Below are positions 12,601 through 24,135 of a stretch of DNA of 64,000 nt, in pieces. Each line of letters starts with the position of its first letter. Position 1 is the first letter of the stretch. Both the position numbers and the translations under genes were made by a program. The notes beneath the pieces were generated by a model. The model had not been told where the DNA came from, did no database searches, and saw only the letters and a list, made by a program, of their open reading frames with translations. Origin of the DNA: Pelodera strongyloides (lineage: Eukaryota > Nematoda > Chromadorea > Rhabditida > Rhabditidae); NCBI GenBank assembly GCA_036852015.1, contig JAANDG010000091.1:186001-250000 (forward strand), given 5' to 3'.

Positions 12601-12706
12601 CATGCCGTTGATTTTCATGTTTTTCCTATTTTCAGCGTTGAATTCTATTCTTGGAAGGCTGAGCGCGTCGGACAGAGTGGAACTTCAAGATTATTTTGAT
12701 GTCTAG
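9686..12706 (+). CDS. RPAP3: RPAP3-like TPR co-chaperone
   Basis: RPAP3 is the TPR subunit of the R2TP complex, which links HSP90/HSP70 to assembly of RNA polymerases, snoRNPs and PIKKs; SPAG1 shares its architecture. Eight exons join in frame: about 9686-9821, 10012-10114, 10490-10613, 10931-11053, 11395-11544, 11845-11939, 12102-12214 and 12636-12706. Residues 1-120 form TPR helices (ALELKNEGNQLFKEKRYHKA, ANRAQASINLRKWDRALMDC, ALYRRAVVLDAMGLYEQALS). After a Ser-rich linker the last roughly 120 residues fit the RPAP3_C domain: SDYENAFRQLQSVPAQFATY, TSKYPFLFNNLLETAHL, LRSLTNVTGLDLALMLMDDE and LGRLSASDRVELQDYF. The ATG lies 12 bases after a TTTCAG site. Two TTAA MITEs sit in introns 2 and 7. 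The protein is short for RPAP3, with a single TPR block. SPAG1-like is the alternative; the domain order itself is secure. Confidence 0.85.
10230..10441. mobile_element. TTAA MITE (CCGGCCGG family), intronic
   Basis: TTAA at both ends and inverted termini: left TTTAAAGCGAAATACCGG, right CCGGCCGGTATTTCGGTTTAA. The interior carries the family's tract with GAGCTAAATT and GCATAAAT. It lies in intron 2 of the RPAP3-like gene. TTAA target sites and short inverted ends suggest mobilisation by a piggyBac-type transposase; this is inference, as no transposase is in the window. Confidence 0.88.
12270..12454. mobile_element. TTAA MITE (CCGGCCGG family), intronic
   Basis: Copy in intron 7 of the RPAP3-like gene. 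The left end is GTAAAGCGAAATACCGGCC and the right end reads GGTATTTCACTTTAA, so the left TTAA has diverged. The interior holds AATTTTGCTCGATTTTTTAT, the inverse of the family's central tract. Confidence 0.82.
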
Positions 12707-14280
12707 TAGAGTATCGCTGAATGTGTTCTTTGTTAGGTTTATAACTATTTCTAGCTTGATAATTTGACGCCAAACGCCAGCAACCAGCATTGGCCAAACA
12801 GTTTAATCCCGTCCTGCTGCAGAAGTATTGTTCAAACCCCGTGTGATGTTCGGTGTGTATTTCCAGACCAAAATCCCGTTTTGTAAAGGGGGGTGGTTTT
12901 TTTGCTTTAGCTTTCTAACCGAACCATAATGTACCATTGATAGTTATGTTACACTTATGTCTATATGTGGATTTCCCCGTTATGAGCATGATGTTTCATG
13001 TTATTGAATGAATTACTCTTGTTAGGCAGTTGCATTTGGATTGCCAGTTGTTTGTTGCACTTTTTTTGTTGATGTTTGTTATTTTTTGCTTGTTTCTTAT
13101 AAAATAGATCTTCTCGTTGGTCGGTTTCTTAAATTTTATTCGCACTACATCATGCCAGTCATGTATATGATGAAGGAATCCTATGCAAACTACTGTAAGC
13201 GTGATGACTCATCATCGTTTAATAGGCCTGATTTATTTTGCACTGTAAATAGCGGCGAAGGACTTTTCTGCGCTCATGACGTGTTGCAAAGGTCTCGAGC
13301 AATACTCGTTCAAAAAGTGAACAACTTTTCGGACGCTCTATTGTATAGTCTACGAAAAAGTGACGTGATTTCGGGAATATGGTTGTGATACGGTAAACAG
13401 AACTGTAAACGAGACATTTCGCATGAATGGGCAGTATTTACTTGCACGCAAAATGTAAATATCACAAAAATTTGGGTTTCTGTAGCAGTCCGCGATATTT
13501 GCAATATAGGTGGTTGGCGTTTAGTGGATGCATTGCGGCAGTTTTTGGCTAGTGTAATTTGCTCGCTGTGATGTGAATTAGTCACTACGGTTCTAAGCTT
13601 TCATTAGTTTGCTGCATATGCGCAGTGGAAACTTCCCGATGTCTGCGTGTGGCTGGAAGTGTGCGGCGTTGCACTGGCGAACGCAGTGCGTGCGGGTTTA
13701 GTGTTTATAGACATAGTGCTTTGCTAATTATGAAGACGAGCTGGTTGATTGGTGTTTCTTTCCGTTTGATCAGCGTTAATCCTATCATGCTTCGGTCTTA
13801 TTTTATCTCTGTATTTGTTTACATTTCTTTCTTTTTCTACTTATTGTTCTGCCCGCGTGTTTTAGTCACAGAGACAAATTTCATTTTTTTTTCTAATCAG
13901 ATTCATAATAATGATAATTTTCACCTCAGCCTTGTTCACAGTTAATCCACAGCAGAAAACAAATATTTATTCGAAATCACGCAGAACTTTCTAGCAAAAA
14001 CGTTTTTTTTTCATTGCACAAAGTAATGTTAGATCACTTGATTGTGTCATCAACTTAAACTTGATACGGAAGGGGGGGGGGCACAAAAATGTGCGCATAC
14101 CTACTGGTCTACTCCGAGGCCAGAGTTGCGGTGTGCTTACCGGCGAATGGTGAGCCACAGCGGCGCCAAGAGCGCGCGAAGATATAAATGGGGAAACATT
14201 ACCGTCGCGAACGTATGGCGCGCCCACAGCATAGTACACCACCTGCCCGCCATTTTCTATCGGCAATGCCTTTCTCGAAG
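12707..14280. other. Intergenic region without a convincing gene
   Basis: About 1.5 kb. Reading frames of 90-150 codons exist around 13041-13388 and on both strands near 13991-14580, but none shows a recognisable motif or a coherent exon structure, and the latter run into repeat sequence. Short GC-rich stretches occur near 13600-13700 and 14060-14230. Confidence 0.45.
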
Positions 14281-14742
14281 GGCTTATTGGAGAAGACAAC
14301 CTCCATACATCCCCCGTACATCCGTACATCTTTGTACACCCCCGTACATCCCGTCGGGAAGCCGTACATCCCAGTACATCTCCGTACATTACCGTACATC
14401 CCGTCGCAATACTGTACACCCTCATACATCCCGTAGCAATACGGTACACCCTCAGACATCCCGAGGTATACGTACATCCTCGTACATCACTTTACACATT
14501 TTTTTGAACACCATGTTTTTTAAGGATAAATTTTGCACCAGAACATGTGCAAAATATAAATATAGTGAATGGTGTGACTAAATATCGAATGAAAATTATG
14601 AAAAAAAAAACTGTTTCACTGAGGATACCCTATGCTCCAATTTTATCAATGTTCCAATAAAAAAACCATGTTCATTTTCATAATGTACGGATGATGTACG
14701 GATGTACGGGGGATGTATGGAGGGTGTCTCCTTCAATAAGCC
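14281..14742. mobile_element. Mutator-like foldback element with minisatellite arm
   Basis: The ends are inverted: GGCTTATTGGAGAAGACA at the left and TGTCTCCTTCAATAAGCC at the right. The 9-base sequence TTCTCGAAG flanks both sides (14272-14280 and 14743-14751), a target duplication length typical of Mutator-like elements. The left arm is a degenerate minisatellite of CCCGTACATC-type units (about 14305-14490). The interior matches that of the larger copy at 53112-54302. No transposase is encoded. Confidence 0.85.
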
Positions 14743-14952
14743 TTCTCGAAGAGTGAAACATGTGAGGTGTTCTCGAAGAGTGAAACATGTGAGGTGTGCG
14801 CGACCCACTCACTGCCCACCCACAGAATTTCCTCACTAACATTATCTAACTATCTAGCGCACTTTCTCGGCCTCTCACAAGCAGGATATTTCTTATTGAG
14901 TTTAATGTTTTATTAGTACGATAGTGTTTTTTTTTGCAGATCTTATTTTATC
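14743..14952. other. Spacer before the first DEG/ENaC gene
   Basis: Holds the right TTCTCGAAG target duplication followed by a second partial copy of the flank (TCTCGAAGAGTGAAACATGTG repeated at about 14745 and 14771), then T-rich sequence ending in TTTTTTTGCAG at 14940, a likely trans-splice acceptor 12 bases before the ATG. Confidence 0.5.
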
Positions 14953-17900
14953 ATGGAGAAGCGAATTCTTTCAGAAAGCAGCAAGTCTGGAAGCACAACA
15001 TTTTCTGAACCGTAAGCAACAATTGTGTTGTATTTGCTTCCAAAGTTGCTTCTTTCCTGAAAACAAGTACCTAACCTAGTCAATAAAGAGCTGAAAGTTA
15101 TATAATAGACCTAATGCTATGTTACGAGTAGTTTACGTGTGCTCTTCAATGTCATCTCAAGCGGGGAGTTTGAACGAGGAAAAAGGGCTGACAGTGCTAA
15201 AAGTTGCTATGACTAGAGTTTGAGACGAGGTATAAAATTTGAAATGTAAAACAATACATTCGTTTTCAATTTAGACATCTTTCTTTACGACGTCGCTTCA
15301 CGAATAAAATACAAAATACATGGCAATCGTACTCGGATTATAAGAAGAAACGTCTGATTGCCTACGATAGCGAACTTCGTCATTTTGTTTGTAAGTGTGC
15401 GATGTAGATTCATGCTTCAACTTCTAGAAGATACCGTTTGGTAATAAGATACAACTTATGCCTTCTTGGTTTGATCGTCTGATTATGCTCTTTTATCGAG
15501 TTATCTGAGCGTGAGACGATGAAAAAGATTATCGTCGTAGTTGTGTGCCTCTTTTTTAGTCCTCTTTATACCTATGATAACTACTATCGAAGGAGGAACT
15601 GTTTACTGGACCAGTCTTAATTTCATTTTTCATTCTTCAGACACGAGTCGTTTTCACGGTCCTCTACGTGTGTACAAGTCTGAGCACATTGTTTCACTAT
15701 TCTGGTTGATTTGTATGATTGGATCGGCAGTCGTTCTTGTATTACAATTACGGTCACTTATCCACGGTTACTATTCTCATCCGGTAAACGCGAATGTAAG
15801 TTTCATTCTCATCGGTATACAGCTAGTGAGGAAAAAGGGGTCGCGGCGTAAACATGGGACACCAGTTAGCCAAAAAAGGGTGCGATTCCTTTCGCGCACT
15901 CCTGGCGAACGACCGGATGCTATGGTCGTGAATAATGGCTGATGCGAAGAGTTATTCATTGAGTTTACAAATGTTCAACCGAAGTGCAGGTCGACTATCA
16001 AGAATCAAGTGAATCCGCAATAGTACCAAGTACCAACCTGTTGCTTCCAGCTCGTATTTGAAGTGCAAGATGATGGCGTCCCATTTCCGCAAGTCACTTT
16101 TTGTAACTTCAATCCTGTGAGGAAATCCTACCTTCAAGGTATGATAGGATGCTCCTTGTTAGAGAAACGTAGAAGTAGATAAGATAATGATGCTTATAGC
16201 CTTTTCCGAACGTTACCAGAGTTGCTATTTCTGTTCCTTTTTTATGACGGTATAATACTGTCGTTGCCTTTGCAGCACTAAATCGAACGACACCAATGCC
16301 GGAATCCTTAGTTGATTATTATTTTCAATCGAATGTGGAAATCCAAGCGCTCATCGGCAATACCGACAGAGCGACTATGCTCAGAGGACAGGAAGAATAT
16401 AATGTGAGCTCATGCCCATGCAATTTATAGAATTTGGTACGGAAAACTTGGGAATGTGGAAGCAGTTCTGGCCACCCATTAATAAACTCTATATATGGGT
16501 TGCACTACTTCGGTAGAGCCGAGGCCATACTCACCACTCAAATCCCCATGGGAAATTCCCCGTCTTTTTCTCTGCGTGTCTCACATTAGAAAGCTATTTT
16601 CTGTCCCCGTGGAATGTTTCCCCGTGGGAATAGGAGTGGTGAGTATGGCCTCAGAGCAGGGTGCAGGGTGTTCTTCGGGGAGCCCTGAAGGACATTCCTA
16701 GCTGCAATCCTTTTAAATCCTTCACTGGAAATTATGAAGTAAATCTGTAAATGAGAACATATTTTAGAGATTCCTGTCCATGTACCCGTCCATGACTGTC
16801 GACAACTTTTTTGACCGTGGCGGGTAAGGTTGCAACACAAAATCTCTTTAATAGAAATCTTTACTAACAACATATCTTTACTAACAGTATAAAATCAATA
16901 TTAATTAACAAAGTAAGAAGTTCACAGGCTACGTCGCTACGTGGGCGCTTTTTAACTGAACATTTATTCGGACAATTTGTCATCTGGAACTGGTCGCTTA
17001 ATGCTCAGGACCTCTGCGGAACAAGTCATAAGCTCACTTTGAAAAGGAAATTTGAATCCCCTTGAATAAAGGTGCACGCTCTTGTGGCGTAAAATATTTA
17101 TTTATTTATTTATTTGGCTGTTGATTATATCCCTAACTTGTTTCAGTTTTGACTGCAGCGACTTATTTATGATGTGTTCATTTGGTGGAAGGAAGTTCGA
17201 TTGTTGTCAATTTGCGACGCCTATATTAACTCCTCTTGGAAAGTGAGATCATTGTTCTTTTATGTTATTCATTTTCAGATTTATCCTTTTATGTTTACTT
17301 ACGAAAAACTAAACATGCGTCAAAACCGCTGCCAAACAAACTGTTATATATAGTGTCACACTAGCCCAAAGCAAACAAGCTACAAAAAATACAAACTAAT
17401 GTCTCTACCTCCCTACCTACTGTAATTTAGTTATTTTGTCACGGAACTGGTTTATTGTCCGATGAATGATTTAATTTATGTCAATTGAGGTGTTACACGC
17501 TTGATATGCCCGGCAAGGGTAAAGCGTGGATGGTCAAACAATTAGCAGCCGGCGAACCCAACGGGTGAGTACATATATGCTAATTTTCTAAGTCAATCTT
17601 TTCGGAACCAAAATGTGCATAATAAAGGTATACCAGCCGGTTTTTGAAACGCATTTCAAATATCAGCATTCTTATGCAGTTATGCTAAAAAGGGTCTATT
17701 GGGGTCTATTTTTTATTCAAATTTATGCTCATTTGCATATGAAGCATAGGAAAGCAGGGAGTACTCGATGCGTTTCAAAAGCCGGCCGGTATTTCGCTTT
17801 AAAGTCACATAGTTGCCCAAAACTACCAACCCTTACGGAATCGTGAGAGTACACGATGCTTTTCAGATTGCAAGTAATTCTTGACGTAAAGAAGGACGAA

Positions 17901-18468
17901 GTGTTTTCTACTAGTGGAAGTATGTTCAAAGTTTTCATTACGCACTATCTATTTGGCGCAACTTTAAAGCGAAATACCGGCCGCTTTTTGAAACGCATCG
18001 TGGATAACTGTATTCTCACGTGTTTATGCTAATTTGATCGAATTTAGCTCGATTTTTATTCTAATTTATGTTCATTTGCATAAGCTGCTAGAATGCTGGT
18101 ATACTCGATGTGTTTCAAAAAAGGGACCGGTATTTTGCGGGTGAGGTCCACCTCAGAAAACCAAAAAGTTATTATTTTTATTGGATTGGTGGTTAGTTGG
18201 CAAATAGTTGGGTTGCTGTCGCGCCTTGTTGACCACACATTTCTATCGGAATGTCAATTTTTGATATTTGCTTACAGAAGAAGTTGACCCGGTGTTCACA
18301 AACTCGATGGACAATGGCTATCGGTACTATATTCATGCTCCGGATACTGTACCATATATGGCCAGCGAGGGGTATACGGTATCACCATCCACTAAAGTGT
18401 CTTCCTCTATCACTGGACAAAGTGTATGTCGTGGCTTTATGAGAATGTACATTTTGAGGATTCTTCAC

Positions 18469-18504
<36 letters not shown>

Positions 18505-21500
18505 GTGAGTGAGTGAGTGAGTGAGAGAGAGAGTGAGAGAGTAAGAGAGAGAGAGAGAGTGTGAGAGAGAGAATCAAACTAGAATTCCCAATTTTTAGCG
18601 CGCTCTGTTGGATAAAAAGAATTGGGGTGACTGTATATCGAAATGGCCCTCTGGATATAACACCACAATTCCCTATTCGTCTGGAGTCTGCCAACTTCTG
18701 TGCAAGGTTAGTGAATACACATACATCGAAACATAGCAATCAAAAGGATACCCTAAGACGAACGGCTTCGCAAAAGGTTGACGATTTTGTAGTCTGTATG
18801 AAGTAATAGTTTCTTGTGTGTATTCGCACATTTCTCCTTACCGCACTGAAGCTTTTTTATCAAAGCTAACTTCTAATTCCACCCGTTCTCTTACTCTTAT
18901 TGTTAGCAATCTCAATGGCCAACTTTAGTTCTTGTGATTCCGCCTAGATTGGCGTTTTGTTGCGTTATTCCCATAATTTAGGAAAGCAACTTCTGAAATC
19001 CGACGCAAGTAATGTTCCAATGATTTTATTTTCAGGCGAATTATTACAAACGAATTTGTGACTGTGTCCCATACAATTACAATGTGGAGCATGGTGTGTT
19101 ATGTTTTCCCCCCACTAAAACATTCCAATTTTTTTGTTGGCAGGAAACAAACACCTCTTAGCTTACCTTACCGGCATAAGTAATCGGACTATAGTATTAA
19201 TCCACAGAAAAATCTTCCTGTACAACGCAGTCTTTATGCATAGGAAACCAAAAGATAAGGATTTTCTAACTATCCATCTATTTTCCAGACACCCGTTCCT
19301 GTACCCCATTGGAGATGTTCGACTGCATGGGGAAAACTTTGCTCAAATATGAAAACGGTATTTTTTTTGGTGAATATCGAATTCTTGTTTTTCTTGTCCA
19401 TACGGTCCAAATCATGGATCCCTCACAAAAGCCGGGCGCAGGAACTTTTCGTAAATATTACATAATTAATGATGTATTTTTTTATCTTTTCGTTTCCTAT
19501 GTTTTGGCTTCTGGCAGAAGGAACAATATAGATTGTCTACCATTTGTGGCCCTCGTAGAATATATAATGACATCCACGTGTTGTATCCTTCAGGTCGTTC
19601 TGTTTATGAATTACCGGACTGTACCTCATGCGAGAACGAATGTACTTCGTCGGAATATACAACATTCAATTCATATGGTAAATTCATTAGCTCTTATAAA
19701 GCCATGGAGATGTTTAGACACAGAGTTGATGGAGATACGCACACACAGGAATTGGTATCTTATTTTTTTTATTATAATCTTATACTGAGTATCGATGACA
19801 TTTGTTTCCCATTTGCAATTTGCGAACTATTTATGGGTGTTTCTGTTTATGTCTCACACCCCTTATTTCTACTTTATATTTTCAGCCATCGGTTTCTCAG
19901 TTGGCGCTACTAAATGGCTCCATCAACGGAATAACACGTGGAGTGATGAGCATATCAAGTGAGCATGAAGTCATATTTATTATAAACCAGTCGGCTCACG
20001 CCGCCTGAGGCGACTTACATGGAAATATGATTGGTTTTGCATGGACATACTTATATACAAAGTTTCAAACGTATCATAAGAAATTCACTTAATAGGAAAC
20101 AATTGCATATGCATAGATATTGAGCTGCGAAACTCTTTTTATGCCCGAACAGGAAATTTGCATTTCGTAACGCACATCGGTATGCAAATTAGGCTACAGT
20201 TACTCTTTTATATAATAAGACAAGTCGGCTCACGCCGCCTGCGGCGACTTACACGGAAATATGACTGGTTTAGCATGGGCATATTATGTGCAAATTTTCA
20301 AACGTATCATAAGAAATTCAAATAATAGGAAACAATTATCGTGAACCGACTCTACAAAAACAGTCTGATCAGGGTTTATATTTATGAATTGAACAAAACG
20401 TTGTTTCAATGAATAAATACCCTCGCGCACGTAGTTCTTATGAGATACGACCCATGTATACATGTATAGTACATTATGAATTATGGCTGAGCTTTCCCAC
20501 TTGTATGTTGTGTGCAATTTCCACTGACTTGCTGTGTTGATGAGAAAATCACTTGGGGTATTTAGGTATTTAGACGTCGCCTAGTAATTAGTACATAAGT
20601 TCTCCTTTCAGAAAAAATTTCATGATAATCTCTGTTTTCTTTCGCGATCTCACCCTAACCCAATACAGTCAATCGAAAGGCGCCACATTATGGAGCATGC
20701 TGAGTGAGTGGTTAATTTGCATGATAATTTTTTTAAACTTTTAATGACGTCATGCCTAGCAATACTATCTTACAATTAGTAATGGTTTGAGGTACGGCTA
20801 TTCGTCTATGAAAGTAATGATTGTTTTTATTTATGTCTTTGCCTAATTTAAGGCAAATAAATGTTGTCGTCTGATAAAAGGTGAATAAACATGTTTTACC
20901 TCCAGGTATATGTATAAACCTCTAGGTAGTATACACATTATGTTAGAGAGAACTTTCACTTATTTAGGTAATATTGGTTCTAATTTGGGAATGTGCTTCG
21001 GCCTTTCCATCCTTACAATTGTGGAAACTGTTTCGATTTTTGTGAAACTATTTTGGATCTTCTGTTCGTACGAGCGAAGACAATATTTGGAGGAGAAATA
21101 TAATAAAAAGCATGTGGGTGAAGTAAAATTTCCATTATACTTTAATATAAACACTTCAGTTCCTTAGTGACTTAAGTTTGACTTACACCTGCAACTGAAT
21201 TGTGTAGCTGTCGTGATCATGCTTTGTAACTTGTTTGCGAATAAACTTGAAACCCTGTTAAAGCGAATAACTGGCCAGTTTTTGAAACGCATCGAGTACA
21301 CCAGCATTCTTATGCGGCGTGTGCAAATGGCCATAAATTAGAACAAAAAATCGAGCTAAATTCGAGAAAATTAGCATAAATACTTAAGAATTCAGTTTTC
21401 CACGATGCGTTTCAAAAACCGACCGGTATTTCGCTTTAAAACATAATTTCTTTCAAATTAGGGAATGACATACAAGCTAAAATACTTTATTTGTGTTTAG

Positions 21501-22507
21501 ACACGAGAGAGTAATATCGACAAAGTGATCGAAATGTATAAAAACGATAAAGATTTACCCGAGGCCGAGGATCCACATACACAGGGAACTGTTGGAAAAC
21601 TGAAGACATTTGCGAATTCATGGGTCGACAAACTGTTTGTTAGTTTTGTGTCTTTTTTTCATCTTTCGTCACATTTCCTTCTTATTTTCCATGTTTCATA
21701 TTAATTAAATTTGTATAGTTAAAGGGATGGGTTCACTACAAAATCACCTTGTTTTTATGCTTTAGTTTGATTGTACAAAGGTAAAATTAAACAAAGATCA
21801 TAAAAAATGTTTCTTGAATTACTCCCTAGGGAAGATATTAGGTAAAAATTGTGAGTATTGATCGATCTTCCGATAACATGAGTAAACAAGCAAAACTAGG
21901 GAAGCTAAGAGATATGGCTGAAACACACTGTTTTGAGCAAAATAAACTGCAGTTGTCATCCTTTATTTTACTTAAAACACATAAAAAACAGTGTGTTTCA
22001 GCCATATCTCTTAGCTTCCCTAGTTTATCTTGTTTACTCATGTTATCGGAAGACCGATCAATACTCACCCTTTTTACCTAATATCTTCCCTAGGGAGTAA
22101 TTCAAGAAACATTTTTTATGATCTTTGTTTAATTTTACCTTTGTACAATCAAACTAAAGCATAAAAACAAGGTGATTTTGTAGTGAACCCATCCCTTTAA
22201 CCTCGCACAAGTTACTGTATGTGGCTGTGCAATGGCAACGCATTCTATTAGACAGATAATTGAAATGTAAAAGAAGAAGTTTCCTAGCAGCTGTTTGTTG
22301 GAATATATCCTCAACTAATTTTCTGGTCTAGGTACATCACGATTTGGAGCCGGGCGCACAGTACACAACAGTGAGGAATCCATTCTACAATCAGGTGCGG
22401 TGAATATATTCCTGTTTTACATTACGGTGCTGGCTGACTGTATCCGACTTGAGAAGTTCGATCAGGTTTAGAACATGATGCTGGTGAGGGCAAATATAAA
22501 GAAAGAA

Positions 22508-22538
<31 letters not shown>

Positions 22539-23400
22539 GTGGGCACCCTGTTATTTCATCCAACTCAGCACGACCGTCTTTGGTTAGGTGTAAATTCCTG
22601 GGACAGGAATCGAATCTGCGACCTTTGTAGTTGGGTTAGCAGCTAATCACTGCACCACCAGGCGGTGACGTAAGGCAATTGGGAACATACATAACGCACA
22701 AACTTCAGCGTTTTCCTCACGACACATCTTCTGAGGATTCTGAGAGTGACGACGCCGAATATCAGACAACTATTCAAAGTTTGGCCAATACCGTCGCAGC
22801 AACTATACGAGAGCGAGATCATCACGCATCTACTATTTACGAAAACGGAGAACAAGGAGGACAGTCAGATGTTGAGTCTGACATAGAGGAAATGGTGGGT
22901 GAATTGTTTATTTACGTTGGGCCGAAGCTTGCAATGCTGAATTAGGTTGGATTTTGTCCCGCCGGCCGTTTTCCGACGATGAGTTTTCACCAGTTTATTT
23001 GCCCAATCTGAGTCACAAGATCTAACCTAATTCACTACACCATATTGATTTTCTCGTGAGTCTGCACCAATTTTCCGACTACCTTTTGCTCACCACAATT
23101 GGTGACCGTGCGAAAGTATCCTCGATTTTTTTTTACCCGGATGTACAGTACCTTCCCTTATAACATTTATAAATCGTTACCGTATGCTCATTTCAGCTGG
23201 ACATGAAACTGGAGAAAGATCCCGAGAACCCGGGAGGCTTTATTGCTGTCTTCCCAAACCTTCCCGACGTTTCTTCTTCGGATTCTGATTCGGACGATTT
23301 GCAACAATTAACGCCAAGGAGAAAATTGACCGAAATTAGAATCGACAAGGAGATGCTTGATCCGAAAATGCATCATAGAACGAGAAAAATTACTCATTAA
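14953..23400 (+). CDS. DEG/ENaC family cation channel, paralogue 1
   Basis: Members are trimeric, amiloride-sensitive Na+ channels of the plasma membrane with two transmembrane segments and a large Cys-rich extracellular domain. About twenty exons join in frame, from 14953-15011 to about 23198-23400. Landmarks in order: cytoplasmic N-terminus with the gating His-Gly in SRFHGPLRVYKSEHIVSLFW; TM1 (IGSAVVLVLQL); FPQVTFCNFNPVRKSYL just outside TM1, the family's post-TM1 motif; Cys-rich repeats including CSDLFMMCSFGGRKFDCC, KKNWGDC, RICDCVPYNYNVEH and LPDCTSCENECTSSEY; TM2 region GSNLGMCFGLSILTIVE containing the G-x-S selectivity motif and the following conserved Glu; and a long acidic, Ser-rich cytoplasmic tail (SSEDSESDDAEYQTTIQSL, VSSSDSDSDDL). 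One acceptor is unusual (AATTGAG at about 17489). Introns contain several MITEs and a 482-bp palindrome. AATAAA follows the stop within ten bases. I cannot assign a specific worm orthologue. Confidence 0.92.
16521..16652. mobile_element. GAGGCC-ended MITE, intronic
   Basis: Inverted ends GAGGCCATACTCACCACT and AGTGGTGAGTATGGCCTC enclose about 95 bases with a second nested inverted repeat (CCCATGGGAA / TTCCCCGTGGG). Relatives occur at 28436, 57140 and 62543. It lies in an intron of DEG/ENaC paralogue 1. Confidence 0.85.
17060..17095. repeat. Dispersed repeat AATAAAGGTGCACGCTCTTG
   Basis: The string AATAAAGGTGCACGCTCTTG occurs here and, with upstream ACCTCTGCGGAACA context, also near 47095-47185; a related inverted copy (TTACGCTTCAAGAGCGTGCA) is at about 34400-34420. 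All three copies lie in introns. The family is not recognised. Confidence 0.6.
17625..17802. mobile_element. TTAA MITE (CCGGCCGG family), intronic
   Basis: The right end GCCGGCCGGTATTTCGCTTTAA is intact. The left end (AATAAAGGTATACCAGCCGG) is diverged. It sits between exons of DEG/ENaC paralogue 1. Confidence 0.8.
17964..18142. mobile_element. TTAA MITE (CCGGCCGG family), right end degraded
   Basis: The left end is TTTAAAGCGAAATACCGGCC. The interior has the conserved GATCGAATTTAGCTCGATTT tract. The right end stops at GGGACCGGTATTTTGCGGG without the terminal CTTTAA, so it is truncated or decayed. Confidence 0.78.
18474..18572. repeat. GA/GTGA microsatellite in a short intron
   Basis: About 100 bases of (GA)n with interspersed GTGA repeats fill most of the intron between DEG/ENaC exons ending near 18424 and starting near 18597. 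The purine tract lies only about 25 bases from the acceptor. Confidence 0.95.
20003..20340. repeat. Two direct copies of a roughly 115-bp repeat
   Basis: GTCGGCTCACGCCGCCTG begins each copy (about 19990 and 20224). Both continue through GGCGACTTACA and end in AAACGTATCATAAGAAATTC and ATAGGAAACAATT. The copies are about 233 bases apart within a DEG/ENaC paralogue 1 intron. The family is unknown. Confidence 0.8.
21258..21439. mobile_element. TTAA MITE (CCGGCCGG family), intronic
   Basis: Starts GTTAAAGCGAATAACTGGCC and ends ACCGGTATTTCGCTTTAA, with the GAGCTAAATTCGAG interior tract. It lies in the intron just after the TM2 exon of DEG/ENaC paralogue 1. Confidence 0.85.
21719..22200. mobile_element. 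TTAA-flanked 482-bp palindromic element
   Basis: Nearly the whole element is an inverted repeat. The left end is TTAAAGGGATGGGTTCACTA and the right end is its complement, with TTAA at both outer ends (21719-21722 and 22197-22200). The arms stay paired to a loop near 21940-21980 (an insert of about 10-20 bases differs between arms). Noncoding and intronic in DEG/ENaC paralogue 1. Confidence 0.92.
22506..22541. repeat. GA microsatellite
   Basis: A short (GA)n tract, interrupted by GG, in an intron of DEG/ENaC paralogue 1. Confidence 0.9.
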
Positions 23401-23643
23401 TTAATAAAATGGATTTTTTCTATCTACGACTCTTTTAGTTTAGTCCGTAATATATGTGAATGGTTATTTGCTTTTGAAAATAACCGACCCACATAAAAAA
23501 ATGGTTCTAAATTGTTCCAACTGCCGTGCATTTCCGAGGATACCGGATACCGTTTTGCTAGTAACTTGTCCGTTTCGAGTTATGGATGCTGTTTCTACAG
23601 TCGTCGACGACTAAAAACGCCGCGCAACTTTTTGACATGGGCC

Positions 23644-23973
23644 TTAAAGGAGGAGGCTCACGAGAATGAAGTGCTCAAATGGTTTCCTTTTATCGAAAGA
23701 TGATGGTATTAAGTTCCGAAAGACATGCTTTACAATGCAAAAGCTTTTAACTGGAAGGAGTAAATCAATATAAAACTATGAATTCTATCAATTTTTGGAT
23801 CGTATAAATGATTTTCCTCAACTGGCTTGCATGAATCTTCTAATAACGATTAATTAATTCCTCCAAACTAAAGCGCTGAACCTTATAATACTTGTTTTTG
23901 GAAGATAAACCCATTATCCTTCGATAAAAGGAAACTATTTGAGCACTTCATTCTCGTGAGCCTCCTCCTTTAA
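23644..23973. mobile_element. TTAA-flanked palindromic element
   Basis: Inverted arms: TTAAAGGAGGAGGCTCACGA at the left and its complement at the right, each followed inward by GAATGAAGTGCTCAAATGG-type sequence. TTAA is at both ends. It lies just downstream of DEG/ENaC paralogue 1 and abuts a second element, sharing the TTAA at 23970. Confidence 0.9.
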
Positions 23974-24135
23974 AGCGAAATGCTAGCCCCTTTGAAAAAT
24001 TTGCATATGATAAGCAAATCCTATGTATCCTATGCTAATTTTGTACGATCGTCCACGGCAATCGTGCAAAATTAGCATAGGATACATAGGATTATCATAC
24101 GCAAATTTTCCACAGAGGCTAGCATTTCGCTTTAA
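23970..24135. mobile_element. TTAA MITE, GCTAGCCCC variant
   Basis: Ends are TTAAAGCGAAATGCTAGC and GCTAGCATTTCGCTTTAA. Long inverted arms contain CCTATGTATCCTATGC. It is related at its outermost bases to the CCGGCCGG family but has a different core. Confidence 0.88.

Noticed and set aside
13041..13388. Plus-strand frame of 115 codons after the RPAP3-like gene
   Set aside because: No recognisable domain, no splice partners and ordinary noncoding composition; too weak to call.
14300..14480. Regular short repeats that could suggest a CRISPR-like array
   Set aside because: Units are degenerate, without unique spacers, lie inside an inverted-repeat transposon and occur in an animal genome.
13991..14581. 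Long overlapping reading frames on both strands (up to 179 codons)
   Set aside because: Most of their length is the CCCGTACATC minisatellite, and codon content follows the repeat rather than a protein.
21838..22081. Identical 76-codon frames on opposite strands
   Set aside because: A consequence of the palindrome; both strands of the two arms read the same.
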